Shown here piece after piece: positions 32,848-42,354 of a DNA stretch of 64,000 bases. Below the pieces are notes generated by a model. It worked only from the letters and a program-made list of their open reading frames with translations. It had not been told where the DNA came from and made no database searches. The stretch spans positions 124,001 to 188,000 of the forward strand of contig CAYVQP010000001.1 in the NCBI GenBank assembly GCA_964452775.1. The letters run 5' to 3'. Positions within the stretch are counted from its first letter, which is position 1. Each line of letters starts with the position of its first letter. Source of the DNA: JACKCB01 sp964452775. Its GTDB lineage: Bacteria; Chloroflexota; Anaerolineae; Promineifilales; Promineifilaceae. A program made the position numbers and the translations under genes.

Positions 32848-35586
32848 ATGAATGAATGGTACAAACTGCATCCACATGACGTGGTGCAAACACTGGGGAC
32901 CGACGAGGCTGCCGGCCTAAGCGCCGATGAGGCCGCCCGCCGGCTCCAGGAATATGGCCCCAATGAGCTGATAGAACGGGGCAAGAAAAGTCGCTGGCTC
33001 ATCCTGTTGGATCAGTTTAAGGGTGTGATGGTCATTGTGCTGATCGTCGCCGCCCTCATCTCATTCGCTCTTCACGAGTATATGGATGCAATCGTCATCC
33101 TGGCCATTGTCGTGCTCAATGCCATTCTCGGCTACACCCAGGAGTCTCGCGCTGAGGAGGCCATTGCCGCGCTGAAGAAGCTGGCCGTACCCCACGTGCG
33201 GGTGCGCCGCGACAGCCACATCCTGGAGCCGTTCGCCACAGAATTGGTGCCTGGCGACATCGTGCTGCTGGAGGCCGGCAACGTAGTGCCCGCTGATGGC
33301 CGGCTGATCAATACCGCCAACTTGCAGGTTCAGGAGGCGGCGCTGACCGGCGAGTCAACCACGGTGCAAAAGGAAACGCCGGCCATGCCTGGCAAGGACG
33401 CGACATTGGGCGACAGGCGCAACATGGTTTACATGGGCACGGTGGCCACCTACGGTCGAGGCGCCTTCGTAGTTACCGAAACCGGCATGAACACCGAGCT
33501 GGGCAAGATCGCGGAAATGCTCCAGGCAGTTAAGCGCGTACCCACCCCGTTGGAGCGCCGGCTGGACAGACTGGGCCGGGTGCTGGCCGTCCTTGGATTG
33601 GCCGTAGTCGTGGTGGTGATCCTATTGGGCCTTTTGCGCGGCGAGGAGTTCGAACTGGTGCTCCTCACCGGAATCAGCATGGCGGTCGCCGTCGTGCCGG
33701 AGGGCCTGACCGCGGTGCTGACCGTCGGTCTAGCGTTAGGTTCACAACGTTTGCTAAAGCGAAATACCCTGGTCAGACGGTTGACCGCCGTCGAGACGCT
33801 GGGCTCGGTAACGGTCATATGTTCCGACAAGACGGGCACTCTAACCCAGAATCGGATGACCGTGACTATTCTTGATGTCGCCGGCAAGAAGCACACTATT
33901 GACACGCTGCCCGAAGTACCCACGAACACCCTTGATGCGGAGGAAGACCCGAACATTGAGCCGCCCGACCGAAGCATGGTGCTGCTGCTGAAGGCGATGA
34001 CCCTGTGCACCGATGCGATACTCCAGTCAGACGGTTCTCCGGAACTTCAGGCGGTAGGCGACCCAACCGAGACAGCCCTGGTCATTGCCGCGGCCGAGGT
34101 TGGGCTCGACAAGCAGGAATTGGAAGCGCGCTGGCCCCGCGTGGCGGAAGCGCCATTCACCTCTGAGCGTAAGCGCATGACGACCATCCATCAGCCGGCG
34201 GTTGGCCCACAGGATTCCACTGTCCCCTGGCGGCAATCCCCGTATGTTGTCATCAGCAAAGGGGCCGTAGATGCTCTACTAGACATCAGCACCTCGCTCT
34301 GGCTGGGCGACCGCGCCGTGCCTCTGGACGAGGATTACTACCAGCGCATCGTCAATGCGAACGAGGAACTGGCCCAACAAGGTCAGCGCGTGCTTGGCGT
34401 GGCCTTTCGCCCCCTCGATCTGTTGCCTGCTGAGGGAGATGAAGAGAAGTTGGAGGCCGAGCTAACTTTCATTGGCCTGATCGGTATGGTCGATCCGCCG
34501 CGTCCGGAGGTCAAAGTCGCGGTGGCCACAGCTACCGAAGCCGGCATCCGCTCGGTGATGATTACCGGCGACCATCCGCTGACGGCCATATTCATCGCCC
34601 GCGAACTGGGTATTGCCGGCGACGATGACAGATACATGACTGGCGCCCAGTTAGCTGAGACATCCATCGAGGACCTCAAGAACGTAATTGACGATGTACC
34701 GGTGTACGCCCGCGTTTCGCCGGAACACAAGCTGAACATAGTCACCGCACTGCAGGAGAAAGGGCAGGTCGTAGCCATGACGGGCGACGGGGTGAATGAC
34801 GCCCCTGCCCTGAAGAAAGCGGACATCGGCGTCGCCATGGGCATCACCGGCACAGACGTCTCCAAGGAAGCGGCTGACATGGTGCTGCTTGACGACAATT
34901 TCGCCACCATCGTGGCCGCTGTGGAAGAAGGGCGAACTATCTACGACAATATCCGCAAGTTCATTGCCTACATTCTCTCCAGCAACGCCGGCGAAATCAT
35001 TGTCGTATTGACCGCCCCCTTCCTGGGAATGCCCCTGCCCTTGCTGCCGATTCAGATTCTGTGGGTCAATCTGGTAACGGACGGCGTTCCCGGCCTGGCG
35101 TTGACCATCGAACCCGGCGAGAAAGGCAATATGAAACGCCCGCCCTTCCGCCCGACCGAAAGCGTATTCAGCCGGGGTATCGGTAGCCGTATCCTGTGGG
35201 TGGGTGTGCTTTTGGGCCTTGTCTCACTTCTGGTCGGCTACGCCTTCTGGCTCGACGACCCGGACTCTCCCTGGCAGACAATTGTGTTCACCACACTGAC
35301 CATGTCGCAGCTAGGGAATGCGCTGGCGCTTCGCTCCAATCGCGAGTCCGTTTTCCGCATTGGACTAACCTCCAACATGGCGATGCTGGGCGCGGTGATC
35401 GTTACCTTTGTCCTGCAACTCCTCATCGTCTACATACCCTTCTTCCAGAATATCTTCAACACAGAGGCGCTGACCGGAACCCAGCTGGCAGTCACCCTGG
35501 CAGCAAGCACAGTTGTTTTCATCGCCGTTGAGATCGAAAAATGGATTCGCCGTCTTACCGAGAGGAGTCGCTTACAACATGCCTAG
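32848..35586 (+). CDS. P-type (IIA, Ca2+-like) cation-transporting ATPase
   Basis: A 912-residue pump. The N-terminal cation-ATPase domain (LSADEAARRLQEYGPNELIE) leads into the first helices. The actuator domain has the motif ALTGESTTV. Helix M4 carries VAVVPEGLTAVL, and the phosphorylation site is ICSDKTGTLTQNRMTV. The nucleotide domain has VVISKGAVDALLD, with MITGDHPLTA and VVAMTGDGVNDAPALKKAD at the hinge. Helices M5-M6 include SSNAGEIIVVL and WVNLVTDGVPGLAL, typical of SERCA/PMR1-like calcium or Na+ pumps. Length is normal. Its last 8 nt overlap the aldolase gene. Calcium export is the likely role. Confidence 0.92.
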   Translation: MNEWYKLHPHDVVQTLGTDEAAGLSADEAARRLQEYGPNELIERGKKSRWLILLDQFKGVMVIVLIVAALISFALHEYMDAIVILAIVVLNAILGYTQESRAEEAIAALKKLAVPHVRVRRDSHILEPFATELVPGDIVLLEAGNVVPADGRLINTANLQVQEAALTGESTTVQKETPAMPGKDATLGDRRNMVYMGTVATYGRGAFVVTETGMNTELGKIAEMLQAVKRVPTPLERRLDRLGRVLAVLGLAVVVVVILLGLLRGEEFELVLLTGISMAVAVVPEGLTAVLTVGLALGSQRLLKRNTLVRRLTAVETLGSVTVICSDKTGTLTQNRMTVTILDVAGKKHTIDTLPEVPTNTLDAEEDPNIEPPDRSMVLLLKAMTLCTDAILQSDGSPELQAVGDPTETALVIAAAEVGLDKQELEARWPRVAEAPFTSERKRMTTIHQPAVGPQDSTVPWRQSPYVVISKGAVDALLDISTSLWLGDRAVPLDEDYYQRIVNANEELAQQGQRVLGVAFRPLDLLPAEGDEEKLEAELTFIGLIGMVDPPRPEVKVAVATATEAGIRSVMITGDHPLTAIFIARELGIAGDDDRYMTGAQLAETSIEDLKNVIDDVPVYARVSPEHKLNIVTALQEKGQVVAMTGDGVNDAPALKKADIGVAMGITGTDVSKEAADMVLLDDNFATIVAAVEEGRTIYDNIRKFIAYILSSNAGEIIVVLTAPFLGMPLPLLPIQILWVNLVTDGVPGLALTIEPGEKGNMKRPPFRPTESVFSRGIGSRILWVGVLLGLVSLLVGYAFWLDDPDSPWQTIVFTTLTMSQLGNALALRSNRESVFRIGLTSNMAMLGAVIVTFVLQLLIVYIPFFQNIFNTEALTGTQLAVTLAASTVVFIAVEIEKWIRRLTERSRLQHA

Positions 35587-36475
35587 AGCGGAGCTTACTC
35601 AACGACTGAAAGGCGGCGTTACCCCGGCCATGGCCACGCCGTTGGCCGCGGATGGCTACACCGTCGCGGGAGATGTGGCCCCGGCGTTGGTGGACTTTCT
35701 GATCTCGGCCGGGGTCAGCGGCCTTTTTGTGGGCGGTACTACGGGCGAAGGAATCTTGCTCCCGGCCGGCGAACGACTGTTCCTTCATGAGACAGTCGTC
35801 ATGGCCGTCGCCGGGCGCGCGCCTACCTTGATTCACGTTGGGGCCAACGATACGGCCACAGCCTGCACATTAGCTGAGCACGCCGCTCGAATCGGAGCTG
35901 ATGCCATTGTGGCCGTCACGCCTTACTTCTACGGCGTTAGCCAGGAAGCGCTGGAAGCGCATTTCATTGAGGTTGCCGCCGCCGCTCCGGACACGCCCTT
36001 CTTCGTCTATGATATCCCGCAAATGGCGACCAACGGAATCTCGCCGGCGTTGCTGGCCCGGCTTGGTGAAAGAATACCGGCCTTTGCCGGCGTTAAGACC
36101 AGCCACCCAGACGCCCAACACGTCCGCAGTCTGATTGACGCTGCGCCGGCGGAGGCTATTGTTCTCGCCGGCAACGAGCGAATCGCGTTAGGTCTGCTGG
36201 CGCTTGGCGCAGACGGCCTGATCAGCGGCCTCAGCACCGCCATACCCGAGCCTTTTGTGGCCCTGACCCGTGCCTTCAAATCCGGCGATCTGGCGGAAGC
36301 GCGGAGGCAACAGCGGATCATAAATGCCCTGTTGGATCACCTGCCCGCCGGGGCGCGCATCGGCGCGATCAAGCAGATACTTGTGGATCGGGGCATTGCC
36401 GTTGGCCGGCCGATGCCCCCCAGGTCGGCCGATACGCAGTCGCGCTGGCCGGAAATGAAGGCGCTGCTAGGCTAG
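35579..36475 (+). CDS. DapA-family aldolase (dihydrodipicolinate synthase / N-acetylneuraminate lyase superfamily)
   Basis: A 298-residue TIM-barrel aldolase. Family features: the pyruvate-site motif VGGTTGEGILL, YFYGVSQEALEAHF, the catalytic tyrosine in FFVYDIPQMATNG, and the Schiff-base lysine in AFAGVKTSHPDAQHV. The last differs from the GIKDSSG of true DapA, so another 2-keto acid substrate is likely. The start was set at ATG 35579 (MPRAELTQRLKGGVTPAMAT), which overlaps the end of the ATPase gene by 8 nt. True lysine synthesis is not supported by neighbours. Confidence 0.85.
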   Translation: MPRAELTQRLKGGVTPAMATPLAADGYTVAGDVAPALVDFLISAGVSGLFVGGTTGEGILLPAGERLFLHETVVMAVAGRAPTLIHVGANDTATACTLAEHAARIGADAIVAVTPYFYGVSQEALEAHFIEVAAAAPDTPFFVYDIPQMATNGISPALLARLGERIPAFAGVKTSHPDAQHVRSLIDAAPAEAIVLAGNERIALGLLALGADGLISGLSTAIPEPFVALTRAFKSGDLAEARRQQRIINALLDHLPAGARIGAIKQILVDRGIAVGRPMPPRSADTQSRWPEMKALLG

Positions 36476-36598
36476 CGAGCCCACGCCAGCCTTACCAACG
36501 ATTAGCCGGCCCGAGGGTCTCATCGCGCAATCTTGACCAGTCGTCAGAACCCCGTTCTGATGATTTCAAACCTCTGGCGCGCTCGAAAAGGGAGGCAA

Positions 36599-37468
36599 AT
36601 GCTAACCGTCATAGCCATACTTGGCGGCCTGGTCACGTTTTATGTGATTAGCGCCGCAATTGGGGGTCTCCGCTACAGACATCCGGTTCGTCTCCGCATC
36701 AGCTTCGCCTCGCCGGCCGACCACGAGTTGACCTTTGAGGATATTACGCTGGTCAGTAGCGACGGCGCCAGGCTTGCCGGCTGGTACATCCCATCCAAGA
36801 ACTGGGCGGCAGTCATCTTGCTACATGGCTACGGCGGAAATCGCCTGGCAGTCATGTCGCAGGCAGTGGCGCTGGCCAAAGCCGGCTTCGGCGTACTACT
36901 CTTTGATCTGCGCGCGCATGGACATAGCGAAGGTAGAGGCACGTTTGCCAGAAGCAAAAGTCTCGTAAGCGACGCACAGGCGGCGGTTACGTTCTTACAG
37001 CGACGATCGGATGTTGACCCTGAGCGCATCGGTATCTTCGGGGTATCGGTCGGGGGTACGATGGCTCTGCAAGCCGCCGCGGGAATCGCGGCCATCCGAG
37101 CGGTAATGTCTGATGGGGCCGGGGCTGCCGCGTATGATGATTTGCTTCCGCCCGGCTCCATTGTTGACCGGCTTTACCTACCGCTCAATAGGCTTTTCTT
37201 CAGAATGTCAGCCCGCGGCATCTCGGCCGCGGCAATGCCCGCAAACAAGACCATCATGGGCCGGATTGCCCCGCGGCCTCTGCTTCTCGTGGCTACAGGC
37301 CGCGGCTCCGAGTATCGCCTCAACCAGCAACTGCTCGACGCAGCGGCCGAACCAAAGTCGCTGTGGCAGATTGAGGACGCCCGCCATGCCGGGGGATGGC
37401 ATAAGCATCCGGAGGAGTATTTCCGGCGCCTGGTAGGTTTCTTCTCTGATGGGCTGCTCAGCGCTTAG
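36599..37468 (+). CDS. Membrane-anchored alpha/beta hydrolase
   Basis: About 289 residues. An N-terminal helix (MLTVIAILGGLVTFYVISAA) is followed by a serine-hydrolase fold: ILLHGYGGNRLAVMSQAVAL, LLFDLRAHGHSEGRG, the nucleophile elbow IGIFGVSVGGTMALQ (Ser), and a late His in DARHAGGWHKHPEEY. The start was set at ATG 36599 because GGGAGG lies just before it; the frame extends upstream to a TTG at 36533. It resembles the BAAT/dienelactone-like group of DUF-type hydrolases with a membrane anchor. Substrate unknown. Confidence 0.8.
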   Translation: MLTVIAILGGLVTFYVISAAIGGLRYRHPVRLRISFASPADHELTFEDITLVSSDGARLAGWYIPSKNWAAVILLHGYGGNRLAVMSQAVALAKAGFGVLLFDLRAHGHSEGRGTFARSKSLVSDAQAAVTFLQRRSDVDPERIGIFGVSVGGTMALQAAAGIAAIRAVMSDGAGAAAYDDLLPPGSIVDRLYLPLNRLFFRMSARGISAAAMPANKTIMGRIAPRPLLLVATGRGSEYRLNQQLLDAAAEPKSLWQIEDARHAGGWHKHPEEYFRRLVGFFSDGLLSA

Positions 37469-37481
37469 GTTCAGTTGTCAA

Positions 37482-38738
37482 TCAAATTACCGTATTGTCC
37501 GGCAGCACCGCGTTCTTCGGCACGATAACAATGCCGTCCTTGGCGACCCAGTTGTGCTCCTCCTGATCGGGGCGATTGGGCAACATGCGAATGATCACCC
37601 GCCTACCGATGCGCGCGTTCTTATCTATGATCGCTCCCTCGATTACCGAACCGGGACCGATCCCCACATCCGGCCTCCCCAGCCGGCGATTCTCCGCCTT
37701 TTCTTTGTCCGTCTCGTAATAGTCTGCGCCCATCAGCACACTTCGATGTAGCGTCACGCCCCGATTAACCACCGAGCGCAACCCGACGACCGAATAACGG
37801 ATTGTAGCGTCATAGATACGGCAACCGTCAGCCATCAGCACATTATGCATATGTCCACCCTGCACAATCGAGCCGGGTAGAAAGCGGGGATGGGTGTAGA
37901 TGGGCCGTTCCGGGCTGTAGAAGTCGAAAGGCGGATCCGGCGAGGCCAACTGCAAATTAACTTCGTAAAAGCGGCGGATGGTCCCGATGTCTTCCCAGAA
38001 ATCGTCGAAGACGTAGCCCATGACCCGATGGGTGCTCATTGCCGCCGGGATAAGGTCCCGGCCAAAGTCGTCGCCTTCTGCCTCCAGAAGCTCCTTCAAC
38101 ACCTTTGTGCGAAAGATGTATATACCCATCGAGGCCATATAAGGCCGGTCGCTGTCGGGGATGCTCTCCAGGCCGGCCAGCTGCTCGTCAGTCTTTGGCT
38201 TTTCCACAAAGCGCGAGATGCGATTGTCGGCCCCAAGCTTCAGAATACCCAGATCAGAGGCGTCCGCCCGGCTTGCCGGCTGCACCGCGATCGTCACATC
38301 GGCTTCGCTGTCCAGATGGAACTGATGAAAGCGGCGATAATCCATGCGGTAGAGATGATCGCCGGCCAGTACCAGACAGAACTCGGCCTGGGCGGCATCA
38401 ATCTCGACCATCTGCTTGCGCACAGCGTCAGCCGTTCCCTGATACCAATCCGTGTGAGCCGGCGTCTGCTCGGCAGCCAGGATTTGCACCCACCCTTCTG
38501 CAAAGACATCCCGAGCATAAGTCTTGTAAAGATGCCGGTGCAGAGACGCAGAATTGAATTGGGTCAAGATGGCAATTTTCACGATGCCGGCATGAAAGCA
38601 ATTGCTCATGGGGATATCAATCAGGCGATATTTTCCGGCAAGCGGCACCGCCGGCTTGGCCCGGTCGCGAGTGAGCGGATGCAATCTTGTGCCGGCGCCG
38701 CCCCCCAATATGATCGCCAGTACGTCTTTCATGCTCAT
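37482..38738 (-). CDS. glgC: Glucose-1-phosphate adenylyltransferase
   Basis: A 418-residue enzyme that makes ADP-glucose for glycogen. The N-terminal nucleotidyltransferase fold has the signature LAIILGGGAGTRLHPLTRDR followed by AKPAVPLAGKYRLIDIPMSN. Then come YQGTADAVRKQM, VLAGDHLYRMDYRRF and SRFVEKPKTDEQL. The C-terminal left-handed beta-helix includes GCRIYDATIRYSVVGLRSVV. Length is standard. The start was set at ATG 38738, with AGAGGGG 6 nt upstream; the frame extends another 14 codons. The promoter at 38792-38818 has a perfect TATAAT. No glgA or glgB is in the window. Confidence 0.93.
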   Translation of the reverse strand: MSMKDVLAIILGGGAGTRLHPLTRDRAKPAVPLAGKYRLIDIPMSNCFHAGIVKIAILTQFNSASLHRHLYKTYARDVFAEGWVQILAAEQTPAHTDWYQGTADAVRKQMVEIDAAQAEFCLVLAGDHLYRMDYRRFHQFHLDSEADVTIAVQPASRADASDLGILKLGADNRISRFVEKPKTDEQLAGLESIPDSDRPYMASMGIYIFRTKVLKELLEAEGDDFGRDLIPAAMSTHRVMGYVFDDFWEDIGTIRRFYEVNLQLASPDPPFDFYSPERPIYTHPRFLPGSIVQGGHMHNVLMADGCRIYDATIRYSVVGLRSVVNRGVTLHRSVLMGADYYETDKEKAENRRLGRPDVGIGPGSVIEGAIIDKNARIGRRVIIRMLPNRPDQEEHNWVAKDGIVIVPKNAVLPDNTVI

Positions 38739-38791
38739 AAGAACCCCTCTGGTACCTAGTCGGACACCGCCCGCTCCCATACTCTGCTGCT

Positions 38792-38818
38792 ATTATACGC
38801 GGTTGCCACGGGGATCAA
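38792..38818 (-). promoter_or_regulatory. Putative glgC promoter
   Basis: On the minus strand TTGATC (38818-38813), 15-nt spacer, perfect TATAAT (38797-38792). The spacer is short, but the -10 is ideal. Confidence 0.4.
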
Positions 38819-38852
38819 AAATCGCCTCTGGCTACCCGGGTGCAAACATCCG

Positions 38853-38861
38853 TGCTAAGAT
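38853..38861 (+). promoter_or_regulatory. Extended -10 element, leaderless start
   Basis: TGC followed by TAAGAT (38856-38861), 7 nt before the ATG at 38869. No convincing -35, as is common for extended -10 promoters. Confidence 0.35.
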
Positions 38862-38868
38862 CGACCCC

Positions 38869-39303
38869 ATGAGTAGAGTCATCAACACGAATAGTCCGGG
38901 AAAACTACGCAATCAACAACGCAGGGTCATCGCTGAACTGCTGCGCAACCTGGGTCAAATGACACAAATTAATAGCGCAGCGCAAGACATGGTGGCATTC
39001 ATAGTAACCAATCTGCTTGAAATCTGGGAGGGCGTGGATCAGACCGCGCAAGCCTGGGAGAAGCGCGGCTATTGGCTGAAAGCCGAGCGCTTTTTGCGGG
39101 AATGGGAGTGGACCAAGGAGGTGGCCGCCAATCTGGATGATGTCATTCGCCACCAGGCCTGGGACCTGGTTCCGGAGCTATTGGCGGTGCTGTTCCCACG
39201 TTTTGCCGACGTGGAGATCAAGCGCAACATGGTCAAGCCGGAGGTGTGGCAGGGCGCGCACGCGCGATTGCTGGCCGCCCCACCGCTAGAGCTACCCTAC
39301 TAG
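38869..39303 (+). CDS. Hypothetical helical protein
   Basis: A 144-residue soluble, mainly helical protein without a family I recognise. It begins MSRVINTNSPGKLRNQQRRV, followed by AQDMVAFIVTNLLEIWEGVD, a Trp-rich segment AWEKRGYWLKAERFLREWEW, and DLVPELLAVLFPRFADVEIK. The start was set at ATG 38869, which follows an extended -10 box by 7 nt; the frame runs further upstream only through glgC's antisense. It ends 2 nt before the esterase gene, so the two are probably co-transcribed. The tryptophan-rich part could be a protein interface. Confidence 0.68.
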   Translation: MSRVINTNSPGKLRNQQRRVIAELLRNLGQMTQINSAAQDMVAFIVTNLLEIWEGVDQTAQAWEKRGYWLKAERFLREWEWTKEVAANLDDVIRHQAWDLVPELLAVLFPRFADVEIKRNMVKPEVWQGAHARLLAAPPLELPY

Positions 39304-39305
39304 CC

Positions 39306-40289
39306 GTGCGCCGGTTATTTACCTGTCTGGGCTTACTCTTTCCGGCGCTCCTGATAGCAGGTTGCAGCCGGCCCGCAGAAGCGCCGGCTCCCGCTATCTC
39401 GTTGCTTCCCCAGGCTGCTGCAGCGGCGACGTCTGCGGCTGCCGATTCGGGCGCTGCACTTTCACAAACCACCGCGTCTGGCTCAACTGCATTGAAACTG
39501 CCGCCGTTTGTGCCCGTCCCCAGCCTGACTGCCGATCCGTCTCCCTGTCAGATTGAGGGTCGCTTGCTGGCCTCCAGCTTTGACAGCGACATCGCCGGCG
39601 AACCGCTCGACTATCAGATTTATCTGCCCCCCTGCTACGGCCTCGACGGGCGCGTTTATCCGACGCTGTACATCTTTGCCGGCAACATCCACGATGAAAC
39701 TTTCTGGGACTCGGCCGGCCTGGACGAAGCCGTCGAACAAGCGATTCAGGTTGGCCGCATGCCGCCAATGCTGATTGTGATGCCGGACGGCGGCTACATG
39801 GCAAACAATACCTCAGGCGGCCCATACTCCTATGAAGGTATGATCTTGAACGAACTGATCCCACACATTGAGCAGAACTACTGCGCCTGGGATTCGGCGG
39901 ATGGTCGCGCCATTGGCGGGTTATCCCGCGGTGGATATTGGGCGCTGGAGATTGCGTTTCGCAACCCCGAGCTCTTTGCCGGCGTGGGCGGACATAGCGC
40001 GTCCTTGCTTGACTATGGGGCCGGGCCGGATATGGCTCCTTTATCTACAGGTGTCTCCAATGAACTGGGCGACCTGCAGATATACCTCGATATTGGTGAA
40101 GACGATTGGCTACGCTACGGTCTGGAGGAGCTGCATAACGCCCTGGAAACCGCGCAAGTCGAGCACAGTTGGACCCTCAATGCGGGTGAGCATGTCGACG
40201 CCTATTGGGCCGAACATGCGCCCGAATATGTGCGCTGGTATGGCTCCCTGTGGCCGGCCAGCAGAGCCGGTCTTCCGGTCTGCAACTGA
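39306..40289 (+). CDS. Esterase lipoprotein (esterase D / Fes-like alpha-beta hydrolase)
   Basis: About 328 residues starting at GTG 39306. The signal peptide ends in a lipobox (LLFPALLIAGC), followed by an Ala/Ser/Pro-rich linker. The hydrolase domain resembles enterochelin-esterase/esterase D proteins: IYLPPCYGLDGRVYPTLYIF, PMLIVMPDGGYMAN, the nucleophile AIGGLSRGGYWALEIAF, DIGEDDWLRY (Asp) and NAGEHVDAYWAEHAPEYVRW (His). All three catalytic residues are present. It would act outside the membrane on esters, possibly siderophores, acetylated glycans or mycolate-like lipids; the sequence does not decide. The stop of the preceding gene is 2 nt away. Confidence 0.82.
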   Translation: MRRLFTCLGLLFPALLIAGCSRPAEAPAPAISLLPQAAAAATSAAADSGAALSQTTASGSTALKLPPFVPVPSLTADPSPCQIEGRLLASSFDSDIAGEPLDYQIYLPPCYGLDGRVYPTLYIFAGNIHDETFWDSAGLDEAVEQAIQVGRMPPMLIVMPDGGYMANNTSGGPYSYEGMILNELIPHIEQNYCAWDSADGRAIGGLSRGGYWALEIAFRNPELFAGVGGHSASLLDYGAGPDMAPLSTGVSNELGDLQIYLDIGEDDWLRYGLEELHNALETAQVEHSWTLNAGEHVDAYWAEHAPEYVRWYGSLWPASRAGLPVCN

Positions 40290-40312
40290 GGTAGCCGGCT
40301 CCACAGAACCCA

Positions 40313-40936
40313 TCAACCAGTGCCAAACTGGCGGTCGCCGGCGTCGCCTAGGCCGGGCACGATATAGCCGATGTCGTTCAGCCGCTCGTCAATTTTGGCG
40401 ACATAGATAGGAATATCAGGATGCGCTTGCTGCAAACGCTGGATACCTTCCGGCGCCGCCAGAATGGCGATCATGATGATGTGGCTGGCGCCCCACTTCT
40501 TTAACTGGTCCGCAGCCGCCACGGCAGAGCCGCCCGTGGCCAGCATGGGGTCCAGAATCAGGCAAACGTCAACGGTGGGGCTGGTGGGTAGTTTGCTGTA
40601 GTAAAATACCGGCTTCAGCGTCTCCTCATCGCGATACAGGCCAATGTGCCACACCTCCGCGCTGGGCATCATTTCCCATATACCCTCAACCATCCCCAAC
40701 CCGGCGCGCAAGATCGGCACCAGCCCAATCTTTTCACTTAATACATGGCCTTCCGTCTCGCCCATCGGCGTAGTCACGGCTCGGCTGGTCACCTTCAGGT
40801 TGGCGGTGGCCTCATAAGCCAACAGCATGGCCAATTCACCGATCAGCGCCCTGAACTTCTTAGGTTCTGTGGTGATGTCCCGCAACAGGGTTAGCTTGTG
40901 CTTCACTAGCGGGTGGGTGGATTCATGGATCATCAT
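40313..40936 (-). CDS. upp: Uracil phosphoribosyltransferase
   Basis: A 207-residue salvage enzyme making UMP from uracil and PRPP. Signatures: VKHKLTLLRDITTEPKKFRA at the N-terminus, VPILRAGLGMVEG, the PRPP-binding loop CLILDPMLATGGSAVAA, and the C-terminal YIVPGLGDAGDRQFGTG that holds the uracil-binding residues. Length is standard. The start is ATG 40936, with GGAGGGA upstream; a second ATG follows at once. It is co-directional with queA upstream (100-nt gap). Confidence 0.96.
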   Translation of the reverse strand: MMIHESTHPLVKHKLTLLRDITTEPKKFRALIGELAMLLAYEATANLKVTSRAVTTPMGETEGHVLSEKIGLVPILRAGLGMVEGIWEMMPSAEVWHIGLYRDEETLKPVFYYSKLPTSPTVDVCLILDPMLATGGSAVAAADQLKKWGASHIIMIAILAAPEGIQRLQQAHPDIPIYVAKIDERLNDIGYIVPGLGDAGDRQFGTG

Positions 40937-41036
40937 TCCCTCCTGGGTGGTTCATTCGCAAATTAGTTGGAAAAACCTCGTACGTCTCATGAGCGATCCC
41001 ATTGGAGACCCAAGCAATTCAGAAGAGCCGCGGGGT

Positions 41037-42143
41037 TCAAGTGATTAGCATGGCGTCGCCGAATGAGAAGAAGCGATATTCCGCTGCAATGGCTTCGGCG
41101 TAGGCTTGCAGCAGCAATTGCCGGCCCGCAAATGCTGAAACCATCATCAGCAGCGAAGAGCGCGGCAAGTGAAAATTCGTAATCAGCGCGTCTACCACTC
41201 GATAACGATAGCCGGGATAAATGTACAGGTCCGTTCGCCCACTAAAAGCTGCGACCGGCCGCCAGGGGCAGAAGTCGCTATCAATGCCCTCCGCGTCCCT
41301 GGCGCTGATCTCGCGCAGGCTGCCGGTAATGCCGGCCGAACGCAGCGCCGCAGTTTCCAGCACGCGCACCGAGGTCGTGCCCACCGCCACCAGCCGGTTG
41401 CCGCGCAGTTTGGCCTCATTGATCCGTTGTGCTGCCTCCGGCGTCAATTCAGCCCACTCGCTGTGAATGGCGTGCTCTTCGACGTGAGCCACCCCCACCG
41501 GCTTGAAAGTATCCAGACCCACATGTAGCGTACACCATTCCAGCTGCACGCCATTCGCCCGGAGCTGCATCAGGAGGTCCTCAGTAAAGTGCAGCCCCGC
41601 GGTCGGCGCGGCCGCCGAACCCACGGGCCTTGCGTAGACCGTCTGATAGCGCTCCGGATCCTTCAGCTCATGATGGATGTAAGGGGGCAAGGGCACGCTT
41701 CCCAGACGATCCAGAAAGGAATCAACGGGCTGCGAGAAGACAACCTCTCTGATGGATCCGCCCAGGTCGGCCGTTACCTCGCCGGTGATATCGCTCGGCT
41801 GGCCCGACTTCTCGTGCAATTGCAGCTCCGTTCCCGGCAGAATCCGCCGGCCCCCGACCATCGCCTTCCACTTGCCTTGGTCGAGTGGTTCCAGGAGCAG
41901 TAACTCGACCCGGCCGCCGCCAGGCGCCTTACAGCCCTGAAGCCGCGCCGGAAAAACTCTGCTCTGATTAGCCAGCAAAACATCGCCGGGACGCAGCAAC
42001 TCCAGCAGGTCACGAAAGCGGTGATGGGTGATTGAACGGCTCTCGCGATCCAAATGCATTAGCCAGGCCTGGTCGCGCTCCTCGATAGGCTCTTGAGCGA
42101 TCAGTTTCTCCGGCAAGTCATAATCATAGTCACTCGTGCGCAT
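41037..42143 (-). CDS. queA: S-adenosylmethionine:tRNA ribosyltransferase-isomerase
   Basis: A 368-residue enzyme of queuosine synthesis that transfers the ribosyl part of SAM to 7-aminomethyl-7-deazaguanine in tRNA. Typical segments: MRTSDYDYDLPEKLIAQEP, DVLLANQSRVFPARLQG, PPYIHHELKDPERYQTVYAR, SAAAPTAGLHFTEDLL, VGLDTFKPVGVAHVEEHAIH, LVAVGTTSVRVLETA and ALITNFHLPRSSLLMMVSAF. The start was set at ATG 42143 from the family's N-terminus; the frame extends 12 codons further. No tgt gene is in the window. Confidence 0.95.
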   Translation of the reverse strand: MRTSDYDYDLPEKLIAQEPIEERDQAWLMHLDRESRSITHHRFRDLLELLRPGDVLLANQSRVFPARLQGCKAPGGGRVELLLLEPLDQGKWKAMVGGRRILPGTELQLHEKSGQPSDITGEVTADLGGSIREVVFSQPVDSFLDRLGSVPLPPYIHHELKDPERYQTVYARPVGSAAAPTAGLHFTEDLLMQLRANGVQLEWCTLHVGLDTFKPVGVAHVEEHAIHSEWAELTPEAAQRINEAKLRGNRLVAVGTTSVRVLETAALRSAGITGSLREISARDAEGIDSDFCPWRPVAAFSGRTDLYIYPGYRYRVVDALITNFHLPRSSLLMMVSAFAGRQLLLQAYAEAIAAEYRFFSFGDAMLIT

Positions 42144-42354
42144 GGACAGGAGTATAGAACCCTGAGTCACCCCGGACAAGAGATCTCCCGGCGACCAGCG
42201 CTTACTTCCCGATTTCCCACTGCTCTAACATCCTTCCAATGGCAGTCGCGTCGAAATCCGTTATCATTGGATGCTCTGAGTGCAAATTTGCCCGGCGCAG
42301 GAGCCAGTTCAGTTCATTGAATTGTCCTGAGGTGTCCGGCGATGTTGAGTTGGT

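Noticed and set aside
35513..35578. Upstream extension of the DapA-family gene
   Set aside because: It would overlap the ATPase gene by over 70 nt; the family N-terminus starts at 35579.
37890..38759. A long open frame on the plus strand
   Set aside because: Antisense to glgC, whose protein is unmistakable.
38602..38868. N-terminal extension of the hypothetical protein at 38869
   Set aside because: It would lie antisense to the start of glgC and its promoter, and the translation is unlike a protein.
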